Shown piece after piece: positions 7,589 to 16,233 of a stretch of DNA of 32,783 nt. The DNA is taken from contig JALOOU010000029.1 of assembly GCA_025454255.1 (NCBI GenBank), positions 1-32,783 on the forward strand, read 5' to 3'. Origin of the DNA: Desulfobacterales bacterium. Its GTDB lineage: Bacteria > Desulfobacterota > Desulfobacteria > Desulfobacterales > SpSt-501. A program made the position numbers and the translations under genes. Below the pieces are notes generated by a model, which worked only from the letters and a program-made list of their open reading frames with translations, was not told where the DNA came from and ran no database searches. Each line of letters starts with the position of its first letter. The stretch's first letter is position 1.

Positions 7589-7786
7589 GTCGAAAATATT
7601 TTTTATGACGGGTGCAGCGAAGAGGCCGCCATCCACCAAATCCACCGGCAGGTGACCGAAAAGGAGAAGGATGCGGAGGAGCAGCGCGATTGCGGACCGC
7701 CGGGCTTCGAGCCGGATCTCGCTGACAATCACGCCGGCAGTAAGCGGACTCTCTGCCCGTCTATTTCGAGACTCGTCTTCGAGTAG
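7589..7786 (+). other. Coding-like fragment without a start codon
   Basis: Between the ChrB_N promoter and the SnoaL-like gene, the plus strand is open from 7589 to a TAG near 7784. Its composition looks coding from about 7607, reading DGCSEEAAIHQIHRQVTEKE and then a charged, helical stretch. There is no ATG, GTG or ribosome binding site, and the 5' side is abruptly AT-rich, so at best it is the 3' end of a lost gene. Its end overlaps the convergent SnoaL-like gene by about 55 bases. I cannot name a family. Confidence 0.25.
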
Positions 7787-8145
7787 GTGAGCTTGCGGAT
7801 GATCTTGCCGTTCTTGAAATGCAGGACATCCACCCCTCGGCGCTTTTCAGCTCTGCCCTCCCAGCCTTTTTCGATCGAGGGCCATTCCAGCCGCCAGCGG
7901 TAGAGGACTTTCTGCTGGGGCTCGTCGATGAAGGTCTCCTCCTCGATGAAGCGGAACCCGCCGGGGCGGGCAAACCAGTCCGACCACGCCCGGCGCAGGT
8001 TTTCCCGGCCTTGCGCCGTTGCGCCGGTCCAGTTTTCGAAGAGGACCTCCTCGTGGAACAATTCCATCACCCGGTCGAGGTCGTAATCGGCCCAGGCCTG
8101 ATGCCACCGGCGCAAGACATCCTCCAAATCGCTGCGTGAAAGCAT
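7729..8145 (-). CDS. SnoaL/NTF2-like domain protein
   Basis: This 138-residue protein has the NTF2-like pattern: an N-terminal helix pair (LEDVLRRWHQAWADYDLDRV), a MELFHEEVLFENWTG strand with Trp and Gly, an RENLRRAWSDWFAR helix, and C-terminal beta strands carrying KVLYRWRLEW and VDVLHFKNGKIIRKLTY. Proteins of this fold are small pocket enzymes or binding proteins with diverse roles, such as isomerases, cyclases or stress proteins. I start it at the ATG at 8145, which has AAAGGAC about ten bases upstream; 19 further in-frame codons upstream look non-coding. It stands alone, transcribed away from the decayed abiE locus. Its ligand is unknown. Confidence 0.75.
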   Translation of the reverse strand: MLSRSDLEDVLRRWHQAWADYDLDRVMELFHEEVLFENWTGATAQGRENLRRAWSDWFARPGGFRFIEEETFIDEPQQKVLYRWRLEWPSIEKGWEGRAEKRRGVDVLHFKNGKIIRKLTYSKTSLEIDGQRVRLLPA

Positions 8146-8320
8146 TCGGCAACCGTCCTTTTGTAAATTTCGAGTTGAGCCCCGAAAAAGGCCTAAAAAC
8201 AAACTCCTCCACCATGACCCGCCGGGCCATGTCGCGCAATCCCGCGGCCACGAGTCCCCTTAACAGCCAAATTATTGTAGAATACATCAAATTAACAACA
8301 GTGTTTATCAGGTATCCTTT

Positions 8321-8899
8321 ATGAAAATCCTCGACACCGATTCAATGGGGCGATTATATTTCAGCTACATGGACATTGCCAGGGTGTAAAAAGTCAGTCC
8401 CGCCTCGGCCAGAGTTAGCGCTAGCCGCTACGTTCATCGCGGGCTTCTGTTGCGGTTGAAGCCCAATATCTATGTTCTCAAGTAACGTTGGCAGGCGGCG
8501 AGACGGGAAGAACGGTTTGCGCTGGCAAACATGGGGCAGAGCCTTTCTCACATTGCGCTGATGACAGCCCTTGACTATCACGAGATCGCCACTCAGGTTC
8601 AGCGGGAGCTCATCGAGTCGGTGGCCATCAAACGAACAAAGGAATTGTCGCTGAATGGTTGCATATTCCGATACCCCAAAATTCGAGGCGCTCTCTTTGG
8701 CGGATTCATCCGACAGCAAGGAGTCTTTATCGCAACTCCGGAAAAGGCATTTGTCGATGCCGCCTACCTGATGTCGTTCGGCCGCTATGCGCTGGTCCTT
8801 GCCGCCATCGATGCGAAAAAGCTCAACCGCAAAGAGGTGGCTCGCCTCAGCCGCAGCTACCCGCTCAAGACAAGGAAACCGCTCGAAAAATTGGATATC
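8321..8899 (+). pseudogene. abiEi: abiEi antitoxin of a type IV toxin-antitoxin system, broken by two in-frame TAA
   Basis: From the ATG at 8321 one frame gives a full AbiEi-like protein. It has an N-terminal winged-helix part (GRLYFSYMDIARV, then SPASARVSASRYVHRGLLLR) and NIYVLK. The C-terminal domain reads IALMTALDYHEIATQVQRE, then GVFIATPEKAFVDAAYL and YPLKTRKPLEKL. TAA codons interrupt it at 8387-8389, right after DIARV, and at 8483-8485, right after YVLK. The frame does not shift anywhere and similarity to the family continues directly after each stop. In intact systems AbiEi represses its own promoter and counters the AbiEii nucleotidyltransferase toxin. There is no stop before the toxin part, so the two genes now read as one frame. 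A start at the ATG at 8531 would give only the C-terminal domain. Confidence 0.8.
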
Positions 8900-9550
8900 T
8901 TGGGTTGCCATGAAGTTTTCGAAATCGAAGTGCTCGCACAGTTGAACAACGCCAAGCTGCTTGGCCTCTTGGTTTTTGGGGGCGACACCATGCTGCGCCT
9001 CTGCCACGAACTCAACCGCTATTCCGTCGACCTCGATTTTTGGTTTATCCGTAAGATTCCGCAGCGGGCTTTTTTCAACAGGCTTCTGAAAACCCTTGGC
9101 CGGAACGATGAGATCACCGATGCGCAAATCAAACATTTCACGCTGCTCATCGAGGTACGGACCGGCAGCTATCCGAAGCGGCTGAAAATCGAAATCCGAA
9201 GAGAAGAGAAAGAGTGCGATTTTCAGGCCAAAATCGTTTTTTCACATTTCAGTACCAAGCAGGTTCTTCTTCAGGCCCACACCCTCGAGCAAACGATGAA
9301 AAACAAAATCGAGGCACTTCTCGACCGGGGCTAAATAAGGGACTGTTTCGACATCGAATTCATGCTTCGACGGGGGATAGCCCTGCCGGATCTCTCAATC
9401 CAAAGCGTAAATGGTCTTCGGGAAAAAGCGGCTGGGTTCAACGAAAAGGATTTCAAAGTCAAACTGGGCTCCATCGTGGACAGCAACACACGAACCTACT
9501 ATACCCAGAATCGGTTCAGCTACTTGATGGAAAGGCTCAATTCCATATGA
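8900..9550 (+). pseudogene. abiEii: abiEii toxin (nucleotidyltransferase), broken by one in-frame TAA
   Basis: In the same frame as abiEi, the AbiEii signature follows. HEVFEIEVLAQLNNAKLL leads to the nucleotidyltransferase core LVFGGDTMLRL and YSVDLDFWF (Asp-x-Asp metal site), then RLKIEIRREEKE, and then HTLEQTMKNKIEALLDRG. A TAA at 9332-9334 comes next, and the frame carries on with IRDCFDIEFMLRRGI and DFKVKLGSIVD up to TGA at 9548-9550. The stop splits the conserved DRG / RDCFDIEF motif near the C-terminus, so a protein ending there would lack that motif and about 70 residues. No ATG opens the toxin part; only TTG codons at 8891 and 8900 could. I read it as an inactivated phage-defence or addiction module. 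The region is less GC-rich than its surroundings, fitting acquisition by transfer. Confidence 0.8.
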
Positions 9551-9562
9551 AGGAGAATACTG

Positions 9563-10420
9563 ATGAACGCTACAAGGCGAGTAAATAGGGTCTTAAAAGG
9601 CCAACCCACCATCGAGGGCGCCGGGGTCCACCTGCGGCGGGCCTTCGGTTTCAGCGATCTGCCGCTTTTCGACCCCTTCCTCATGCTGGACGACTTCCGC
9701 GGGGAGAGGCCCGAGCACTACGCCAAGGGGTTTCCATGGCACCCGCACCGCGGCATCGAGACCATCACCTACATGCTGGACGGCGAGGTGGAGCATGGCG
9801 ACAGCCTGGGGAACAAAGGGGTGATCCGCCCCGGAGAGGTCCAGTGGATGACCGCGGGCAGCGGCATCATCCACCAGGAGATGCCGCGGGGTGATGCCGG
9901 CGGCCGAATGGGGGGCTTCCAGCTCTGGGCCAACCTCCCCGCGGCCCACAAGATGATGGACCCGCGCTACCGGGAGGTCAAGAAAGAGGAGATCCCGCTC
10001 GTGCGGCTGGAGAACGGGGTGGAGATCCGGATCATATGCGGTAAGGTCGAGGCAACGCAAGGCCCCGTTCAGGACATCGTGATCGATCCGCAGTTCCTCG
10101 ACATCTTCGTTCCGCGCGAATCGGAGCTCGTTCACGCCGTGCGGCCCGGGCACACGGCGTTTGCCTACGTTTTCGAGGGCAGCGGCGGATTCGGGGAGCC
10201 GGGGGCGGCACCCGCATCGAACGGGAACCTGATCCTCTTCGCGGATGGCGAGGAGGTGGCTGTGAAGACAGGGGCCGAGTCCGTGCGGTTCCTGATGATC
10301 TCAGGCAAACCCATCGGGGAGCCTATCGCCTGGCGCGGCCCGATCGTGATGAACACCCAGGAGGAGCTGAAGACCGCCTTCGACGAATACCGCAGCGGCA
10401 CATTCACGAAGCACCGCTGA
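9563..10420 (+). CDS. Pirin-family protein
   Basis: This 285-residue bicupin has the pirin hallmarks: DPFLMLDDFRGERP, then the metal-binding FPWHPHRGIETITYMLDGEVEHGDS with three His and a Glu (residues ~58-77), then VQWMTAGSGIIHQEMP, and the C-terminal pirin_C domain. Pirins are iron-binding proteins; some show quercetinase activity and others act as redox-dependent regulators, so the precise role here is open. AAGGAG seven bases before the ATG at 9563 fixes the start. The gene begins 12 bases after the decayed abiE locus but is GC-rich like the chromosome. It converges with the EamA gene, only six bases apart. Confidence 0.92.
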   Translation: MNATRRVNRVLKGQPTIEGAGVHLRRAFGFSDLPLFDPFLMLDDFRGERPEHYAKGFPWHPHRGIETITYMLDGEVEHGDSLGNKGVIRPGEVQWMTAGSGIIHQEMPRGDAGGRMGGFQLWANLPAAHKMMDPRYREVKKEEIPLVRLENGVEIRIICGKVEATQGPVQDIVIDPQFLDIFVPRESELVHAVRPGHTAFAYVFEGSGGFGEPGAAPASNGNLILFADGEEVAVKTGAESVRFLMISGKPIGEPIAWRGPIVMNTQEELKTAFDEYRSGTFTKHR

Positions 10421-10426
10421 CGACGT

Positions 10427-11361
10427 CTACCAGATTCGAATGCTGCCCCTGCCCTCTCTGCGCCCGCCGCGCACCTGCTCCATGTGAGGTCCGCTGTGAC
10501 AGGTGGCGATGATTCCTGCCGAGCAGGTAACGACGACGCCCACCAGGGTCAGCGTGTCCAGGGTCTCCCCCCAGAACCCCCACCCCAGCAGGGCCGCGAA
10601 GACCACCGTGCTGTAGCTGAAGGGCCCCACCTGGCCGGCCGGCGCCATGCTGTAGCCCTGGGTCAGGAACATCTGCGCGATGACGGCCAGAAGGCCAATG
10701 GCGCAAAGCACATACAACAGGGGGCCGCCCGAGTCCTTCCACGCCCAGGCCAGCGGCAGGGAAGAGACCAGCGTCCCGAACGCGGAAAAGTAGAAGACGG
10801 TTCGCAGGATCGGCTCCGAGCCGCTCATGCGCCGGATCGCCGTCATCGCCACCGCCGCCAGCATGCCGCTGGCAAGCCCCACCAGCCCGGCCGGCTGAAA
10901 GAGTTCGAAGCCCGGCTTGAGGATCAGCGCCACGCCGAAGAATCCCCAGAGCACAGCAAAAAGCGTGCGCCGGCCGAGGGGCTCCCGCAGCCAAAAATAG
11001 GCCGCGACGGGGATGAACATCGGAACCGTGTAGTTGAGCAGGACCGCATCGGCCAAACGCAGCCGGCCGACGGCGTAAAAAAACAGTACATCGACCCCAG
11101 TCCGGCGGCGGAGCGCACCAAGTGAAACCGGAGGCGGCATGTTTTCAGTGTCTGCGGCGTGCGCCGGTTTGCCAGCCAGGGCAGCAGAAACAAGAGCGCC
11201 ACGGCATTGCGGAAAAAAACCGTCATCTCGGTCGGAAGAGCGCCCGAGGCCGCCTTGACCAGAGCACCGACCCCTGCGAACATCAGGGCGGAGAGAAGCA
11301 CCATGAGCCCGCCCGCCAGCGGACGGTCGGAGGGCCGGTGGATTGGTCGAAACGCCTCCAT
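10427..11361 (-). pseudogene. EamA/DMT transporter with a frameshift at a run of seven T
   Basis: Two overlapping frames together give one ~310-residue EamA transporter. The first (from the ATG at 11361) supplies the N-terminal half up to HLVRSAAGLGSMYCFF. The second supplies YAVGRLRLADAVLLNYTVPM through the rest of both EamA repeats to TAG at 10427. The break falls exactly in a T7 run (A7 on the plus strand, 11077-11083). One more T would restore Tyr-Cys-Phe-Phe-Tyr and a full protein. This could be a sequencing or assembly error, a real mutation, or slippage-tolerant expression. It starts three bases after the stop of the FAD-oxidoreductase alpha gene, so it is the last gene of the catabolic operon and may move its substrate or product. 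Confidence 0.75.
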
Positions 11362-11364
11362 GAG

Positions 11365-12771
11365 TTATGGCTTGTCTCCGGCCAGCACGCCCAGGGCGAC
11401 CGGTTTGACCGGCATGCGCACGGATGGAAGCGGTATGCGGGCGAGCGGTTTTCGAGTCAACGCCGCCAACACCTCGAGCAGGATCATCTTGCAGGTGCTG
11501 CCCTGGCAGATGCCCATGCCGCAGCGGGTGGCCTTCTTGAGCCCGGCCGGGGCATCGAAGCCCGCGGCAACCGCCCGCCGCACATCCCCCAGGCGCACCT
11601 CCTCGCAGCGGCAAATGACAAGATCATCGCTTAGGCCGGAGACCCACCGGCGCATATAGTCCGGCTCGAAGGTGTGCTGGGCGTTGAAGTAGCGCGCAAA
11701 CCCGATCTGCCGCCGACGCATCCGCAACAACGCAGACGCCTCCGGCGCCGGGCCCCCGCCGGGCCGCGTTCCCATCCGCCGCAGCATCGCCAGGCCGGCC
11801 AGACGCCCCTCGGTCAGAGACTTGGCGGCGCCGCCGATGCCCGCGATTTCGCCGGCGGCATACATTCCGGCCACGCTGGTTTCGAGCTCCTCGCTGACCG
11901 CCACCACCCAGCCGCCCAGGGCGGCGTCGAAGACCATGCGGCAGCCGGCCAGCTGGGCCAGCTCGGTGTTGGCGGTAAAACCGAAGCCGACCGCCAGGCA
12001 CGAGGCGGGAAAAACAGCCTCGCTGCCGGAAACCACCCCACCCCGGCGGTCGACGCGAGCCGCCGTCACCTCGCGCACCCGCCCCTCTCCACCGGCCGCG
12101 ATGATGCGGGTGCTGTGGCGCACCCGGGTCCCGGCGGAAAGCAGCCTGGCCAGCAGCAGCCCACCCTGCGCGAGTTTGAGGAACTGACCGGCGAGAGCAA
12201 GCAGCGGCGCCATCCGCCGGCGGAGCGGGGCCTCGTCCAGAACCGCCGCCACCCGCCCCCCACTCTTTAGTATGTCGCCGGCCACGGCGTTCAGAAACAA
12301 CCCGGCGCCGGCCACGAGCGTGTTGCGCGCCGGCAGGACACCGGATTGCTTGATCAACACCTGAACCGCGCCGGCTGCCAGCACACCCGGCAGCGTCCAT
12401 CCGTTGAAGGGGATGAACCGCTCCCGCGCCCCGGTGGCGAGCAGAAGGCGCTTCGCCTCGATGGTGAAGATGCCCCCGCCCCCGTCCGCCGCCAGCAGCT
12501 CGAAGCCGGGTTGGATGCCTACCACCTCGACGCGGTTTCGCACCTCGACCGCTTGCCGGGGAAGGCGGTCGAGCATCGCCAGCCCGCTCCGTTTGACCCT
12601 GTCCGCCCAGCCGATGGGCGCCCCGCGGCCGCCGCGCAGGTACTGCCCGCCGGGGCGGGGATTTTCGTCCAAAACCAGCACGCCGACCCCGCCTCGGCCC
12701 AGCACCTCGGCGGCGGCCAGCCCGGCCAGGCCGCCGCCGACGACGGCGACATCCACCTTTCTATCGGCCAC
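11365..12771 (-). CDS. FAD/NAD(P)-dependent dehydrogenase alpha subunit with BFD [2Fe-2S] domain (OoxA/HcnB/LhpB-like class)
   Basis: This 468-residue subunit has an N-terminal FAD-binding motif (VAVVGGGLAGLAAAEVLG), the pyridine-nucleotide-disulfide oxidoreductase fold with a second, poorer nucleotide site (NTLVAGAGLFLNAVAG), and a C-terminal BFD-like [2Fe-2S] domain. Its cysteines are visible in LVICRCEEVRLGD and TRCGMGICQGSTCK. It matches the large subunit of heteromeric amine/amino-acid dehydrogenases: opine, D-hydroxyproline, sarcosine-oxidase-like and HCN synthase types. I chose the GTG at 12771 because GGAGG lies nine bases upstream; an ATG at 12804 is the alternative. It overlaps the small [2Fe-2S] subunit gene by 11 bases. 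Electrons probably pass from the beta-subunit flavin through the clusters. The substrate is not determinable. Confidence 0.87.
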   Translation of the reverse strand: MADRKVDVAVVGGGLAGLAAAEVLGRGGVGVLVLDENPRPGGQYLRGGRGAPIGWADRVKRSGLAMLDRLPRQAVEVRNRVEVVGIQPGFELLAADGGGGIFTIEAKRLLLATGARERFIPFNGWTLPGVLAAGAVQVLIKQSGVLPARNTLVAGAGLFLNAVAGDILKSGGRVAAVLDEAPLRRRMAPLLALAGQFLKLAQGGLLLARLLSAGTRVRHSTRIIAAGGEGRVREVTAARVDRRGGVVSGSEAVFPASCLAVGFGFTANTELAQLAGCRMVFDAALGGWVVAVSEELETSVAGMYAAGEIAGIGGAAKSLTEGRLAGLAMLRRMGTRPGGGPAPEASALLRMRRRQIGFARYFNAQHTFEPDYMRRWVSGLSDDLVICRCEEVRLGDVRRAVAAGFDAPAGLKKATRCGMGICQGSTCKMILLEVLAALTRKPLARIPLPSVRMPVKPVALGVLAGDKP

Positions 12772-13051
12772 CGGTGAGGACCTCCATGCCTGCGCGGACT
12801 TCAATCATGCAGGCGCGTTGATCGGGAGCCCCGTCCACTGTCACGCGGCACTCCTGGCAGACCCCCATCCCGCAGAAGCCGCCTCTGGCGGCTTCTGTCA
12901 GGCCGTCTGAAGGATACCGAAGGGAAAGGATGCCCTCCGCAAGCAACACGGCGAAAAGTGTTTCTCCGGCGCAGGCCGTTACCGGCTTTCCGTTGATCCG
13001 CAGAGTCAGCGGCCTCCCGCGACGGCGGCGTTTAATCCTCAGACCGCTCAT
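12761..13051 (-). CDS. Small [2Fe-2S] ferredoxin subunit of the FAD dehydrogenase (Fer2_4 / HcnA-like)
   Basis: This 96-residue protein has the plant-type ferredoxin fold. The cluster ligands are visible as C60, C65, C68 and C81 in GFCGMGVCQECRVTVDG and QRACM. Small subunits of this kind (often called gamma, or HcnA in HCN synthase) pass electrons between the flavin sites of heterotrimeric amino-acid or amine dehydrogenases, or correspond to the N-terminal part of sarcosine oxidase alpha. Its ATG overlaps the beta-subunit stop as ATGA, and its own end overlaps the alpha start, so the three genes are translationally coupled and presumably made in equal amounts. Confidence 0.88.
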   Translation of the reverse strand: MSGLRIKRRRRGRPLTLRINGKPVTACAGETLFAVLLAEGILSLRYPSDGLTEAARGGFCGMGVCQECRVTVDGAPDQRACMIEVRAGMEVLTGGR

Positions 13052-14223
13052 AGGCCACTTTCATGAAAACGCTCCAGGCGGAAGGCCTCGAGCGGGAAGG
13101 GCGTACTTCCCTTGTCGATCAGCTCGGCAATGAGCTCGCCGGTGATGGCGGAGAGCGCGATGCCGTCGCCTTCGTGGCCGGCCGCCATGATGAATCCCTC
13201 CAGCCCGGCCACCTTCCCCAGGATCGGCAGGCCGTCGGGGGTGTAGGGACGCAGGCCCCCGAAGGTCCGGATCACCGGCACGCGCGTGAGGGCCGGAATG
13301 ACGGGGGCGATGCGGCGTGCGATCGAGCGGACGCCGTCGAAGGTGGTGCGCCGGTCGAAGCCCACGAACTCGCGGGTCGAGCCGATCAGGATGTTGCCGC
13401 TGTCGGTCTGCTCGAGGGAGAACCCCATGCCGCCCCCGGCCGCCAGCTCGGGGTTGAACTTGGCCGCCACGTACTGGGCGGAGATCAGGCAGTGCCGCAA
13501 AAGCGGCGGGGCGGCGGCCGTAACGAGGATCTGCCCGCGGCGCGGGGCGATGGGGATCTCCAGGCCCGCCATCCGGCCCACCTCGGCCGCCAGCGCCCCG
13601 GCGGCGTTGACGACGACGGGGGCGCTGATTCGGCGCCGGGATGTATGGACGCCCGCGGCCTGGCCCGAAACCACGTCGATCCCCTTGACCTCCTCGCCTG
13701 TCGCAACGCGGGCCCCCGCGGCTTTGGCCGCGGAGAGGAAGGCGAAGGTGAGCGCATAGGGGTTCACCTGGGCGTCCAGCGCCGACCAGGTCGCGGCGAT
13801 CACTTTGTCGGACAGGCAGGGTTCGCGGCGGCGGGCCTCCTCCCCGTCGATCAGATCGACCTCAAGGCCGCTGCGGCGCTGCTCCTCCACGAAACGGCGC
13901 ATGGCGTCGAGCTCGGCCGCGCTCTCGATGAGGCACATGCCGCCCGGGGCCTTGAACTCGATGCCGCCTCCCAGCCGATCCTTCAGGTGCTCGAATCGCT
14001 GGCGGCTCTCCAGCGCGAGCTTCAAATGCAGGCCGGGCTTCTTGGACTGCAGGAACACGAGCCCGTCGCAGGCCCCCGAGCTGCCGGCGGCCGGGTCGTG
14101 CTTCTCGATGACCAGCGGCTTGATTCCCCGGCGTGCAAGATGAAAGGCGACGGAGGCGCCGATGACGCCGGCGCCGATGACGACGGCCTCTGCGGAGTCG
14201 GGCCTCACCGGATGGCTTCCCAT
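13048..14223 (-). CDS. FAD-dependent DAO-family oxidoreductase, beta subunit
   Basis: This 391-residue protein of the D-amino-acid-oxidase / glycine-oxidase (DAO) superfamily has a dinucleotide-binding motif at residues 15-22 (VVIGAGVIGASVAFHLARRG). It also has a VVVNAAGALAAEVGRMAGLE stretch, IAPRRGQILVT, and the C-terminal FGGLRPYTPDGLPILG and GHEGDGIALSAITGELIAEL typical of the family. It should hold the catalytic flavin that oxidises the C-N bond of the substrate. The ATG at 14223 overlaps the TRAP permease stop (TGATG); 21 extra in-frame codons upstream lie inside the permease gene and were not used. The coupling to the permease strongly suggests that the transporter brings in the substrate of this enzyme. 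Confidence 0.9.
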   Translation of the reverse strand: MGSHPVRPDSAEAVVIGAGVIGASVAFHLARRGIKPLVIEKHDPAAGSSGACDGLVFLQSKKPGLHLKLALESRQRFEHLKDRLGGGIEFKAPGGMCLIESAAELDAMRRFVEEQRRSGLEVDLIDGEEARRREPCLSDKVIAATWSALDAQVNPYALTFAFLSAAKAAGARVATGEEVKGIDVVSGQAAGVHTSRRRISAPVVVNAAGALAAEVGRMAGLEIPIAPRRGQILVTAAAPPLLRHCLISAQYVAAKFNPELAAGGGMGFSLEQTDSGNILIGSTREFVGFDRRTTFDGVRSIARRIAPVIPALTRVPVIRTFGGLRPYTPDGLPILGKVAGLEGFIMAAGHEGDGIALSAITGELIAELIDKGSTPFPLEAFRLERFHESGL

Positions 14224-16115
14224 CAGCCCTGCAGGTCGGCAGCGGCCCGGCACAGCCGCCCGGCCCGGCGATCGAAAAAGGACCATAGGCCGACCCCGAG
14301 CACCACGGCCAGCCCTGCGATTTCAACGGCTTGGGCGGAAAACACCAGCAGTCCCGCGGCACAGAGCAAAAGCAGACGCTGCAACGCATTCAAGGGTGCG
14401 AGCAGATAGCCGATCACCCCGGCCGCCAGGCTGATGACACCCAGGCTGGTCAGCGACACGCTGATGGCGACTTCGACCCAGCTGCCTTGGAGCAGCAGCG
14501 CCGGTTGGAACACGAAGGCAAAGGGCACGAGAAAGCCGGCCAATCCCAGCTTGAAGCCCTCGATGCCGGTGGCCATGGGCTCGGCGCCGGCAATGTTGGC
14601 GGCGGCAAAGGAGGTCACGGCGTCGGGCGGCGTCAAGTCCGCCAGGACCGCATAGTAGAAGACGAACAGATGGGCGGCCAGGGGCGTAACCCCGAACTTG
14701 CTCAGGGCATAGGAGCCGACGGTCACGGCGATGATATAGGCCGGCGTGGTGGGGATGCCGGTCCCCAGAACGCTGATAACGATGAAGACGAAAATCAGCG
14801 TCAGCAGCAGCGAGTTCAGCGAGACCGAGACCAGGATGGAGCCGAAGGCCAGGGCGACCCCGGTGCGGGTCAGTATGCCCACGACCATGCCGGAGCCGGC
14901 CAGGACGGCCGCGATCAGGGCGCAGTTGACCATGGCGCCGAAAAGCGTGTCGAGCAGCTTTTTGGGCGTCAGCCAGGTCGCCCGGTCGAGAAAGCTCAGC
15001 AGCAGCGTCACCCAGATGGTGTGGAAGGCTGCCTTGGAGGGGGAATAACCGTAGGCCAGCAGGCTGACGACGATCAGAAAGGGCAGGAAAAAATAGCTGC
15101 GCCGGAACAGCCTCCGCAAGGGCGGCCGATCCGCGCGGTCGATGGCCTGAATCCCGCGCTTGAGGGCGATGAAGTGCACCATGCAGAAGACCCCCAGGTA
15201 GTAGAGCACCGCCGGGATCACCGCGACTTTGATGATGGTGAAATAGGGGATGCCGGTCACCTCCGACATGATGAAGGAGCCGGCCCCCATGATGGGCGGC
15301 ATGATCTGCCCGCCGACGCCCGAGACCGACTCGATGGCAGCCGCCTGTTTCGGCGTGTAGCCGCTGCGCTTCATCATCGGGATGGTGAAGGAGCCCGTGG
15401 CGTAGACGTTGGCCACGGTCGACCCGGAGACGGTCCCGTAAAACGCCGAGGAGACCACCGAAATCTTGGCCGCACCGCCCCGCGACCAGCCCGCCGCCCA
15501 GCTGGCGAACTCGATCAGGTAGTCCCCGGCGCCGGTCTTGATCAGCACGGCGGCGAAAAGGATGTAGATGTAGAGAATGTCGGCCGAAATCCCCATGAGG
15601 AAGCCGAACATCCCCTCGTCGTTCGGGAGGTAGAGAATCTCGATCGCCCGGTCGAGGGTGAACGCCCGGTAGTGAAACAGCCCGGGCCAGTGCTGGCAGG
15701 TGAGGAGGTAGGCCAGAACCAGGACGACGGTGGCGGCGAACCACTTGGAGATCGACCGCCGGCAGGCCTCGACGACGGCGATCGCCAACAGCCCCCCCAG
15801 CACCACCTCTTCCGGCCGCACTGCATGGAAGCCGATAAACCTCTGGTTCAGGCGGTCGGCGTAGACCACCGTGTAGAGCGCGGCCACCAGGCAGAGCAGC
15901 GCCGCCAGCAGGTCCAAAACGCTCGGCCGCCGTTGCGGGGATCTGGCGCCGGCCGGGTAAAGCAGGAACACGAACGGCAGGAGCATGGACAGGTGCAGGC
16001 CCCTGAAGGTGCGCGGCTCGGGCGAGCCGAACCCGGAACAATAGTAATGGAACACCCCGGCAATCACCGCCACCGCGAGAATGGGGATCTTCCAGGGAAG
16101 CGTCAGCTGGCGCAT
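14223..16115 (-). CDS. TRAP transporter fused permease (TAXI type, 4TM/12TM)
   Basis: This 630-residue inner-membrane protein combines the small (DctQ-like) and large (DctM-like) TRAP membrane subunits in one chain, as usual for TAXI systems. Landmarks are an N-terminal block of short hydrophobic segments, GMFGFLMGISADILYIYILFAAVLIK, the SAFYGTVSGSTVANVYATGSFTIP stretch with the repeat GVGGQIMPPIMGAGSFIMSE, and the later VLGTGIPTTPAYIIAV and DLTPPDAVTSFAAANIAG motifs. It uses the sodium gradient to take up a carboxylate or amino-acid-like solute delivered by the TAXI receptor. The stop overlaps the DAO subunit start. A GGGAG lies about eleven bases before the ATG. The receptor gene is 242 bases upstream, with a repeat element in between. 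Confidence 0.93.
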   Translation of the reverse strand: MRQLTLPWKIPILAVAVIAGVFHYYCSGFGSPEPRTFRGLHLSMLLPFVFLLYPAGARSPQRRPSVLDLLAALLCLVAALYTVVYADRLNQRFIGFHAVRPEEVVLGGLLAIAVVEACRRSISKWFAATVVLVLAYLLTCQHWPGLFHYRAFTLDRAIEILYLPNDEGMFGFLMGISADILYIYILFAAVLIKTGAGDYLIEFASWAAGWSRGGAAKISVVSSAFYGTVSGSTVANVYATGSFTIPMMKRSGYTPKQAAAIESVSGVGGQIMPPIMGAGSFIMSEVTGIPYFTIIKVAVIPAVLYYLGVFCMVHFIALKRGIQAIDRADRPPLRRLFRRSYFFLPFLIVVSLLAYGYSPSKAAFHTIWVTLLLSFLDRATWLTPKKLLDTLFGAMVNCALIAAVLAGSGMVVGILTRTGVALAFGSILVSVSLNSLLLTLIFVFIVISVLGTGIPTTPAYIIAVTVGSYALSKFGVTPLAAHLFVFYYAVLADLTPPDAVTSFAAANIAGAEPMATGIEGFKLGLAGFLVPFAFVFQPALLLQGSWVEVAISVSLTSLGVISLAAGVIGYLLAPLNALQRLLLLCAAGLLVFSAQAVEIAGLAVVLGVGLWSFFDRRAGRLCRAAADLQG

Positions 16116-16233
16116 ACGATAAAAAGCTCCCGTCGCTTCATGAACGCCGCAGGCGTTTTTTGTCTCCCTCGGGGGATGGGAGAAATGCCCTCGCCTTTCG
16201 ACGAAGAGGCCAAAATGGTGGGCACAACAGGAT

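Noticed and set aside
8203-8290. Minus-strand frame with hydrophobic and basic codons upstream of the SnoaL-like gene
   Set aside because: It has no recognisable domain, overlaps the abiE upstream region, and runs antiparallel without a ribosome binding site.
8354-9136. A 260-codon minus-strand gene over the abiE locus
   Set aside because: It is the antisense of clear AbiEi/AbiEii coding and resembles nothing itself.
8321-9550. TAA reassigned as a sense codon in the abiE locus
   Set aside because: TAA is a normal final stop in the same window (TAXI receptor, DUF2148 gene, FAD alpha subunit) and no special tRNA or release-factor gene is seen. Nonsense decay is simpler.
11365-14223. Hydrogen cyanide synthase hcnABC
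   Set aside because: The three subunit types match, but the order differs and the operon is coupled to a TRAP-TAXI transporter with a nearby racemase, which fits amino-acid or opine catabolism better. Sequence alone cannot exclude it.
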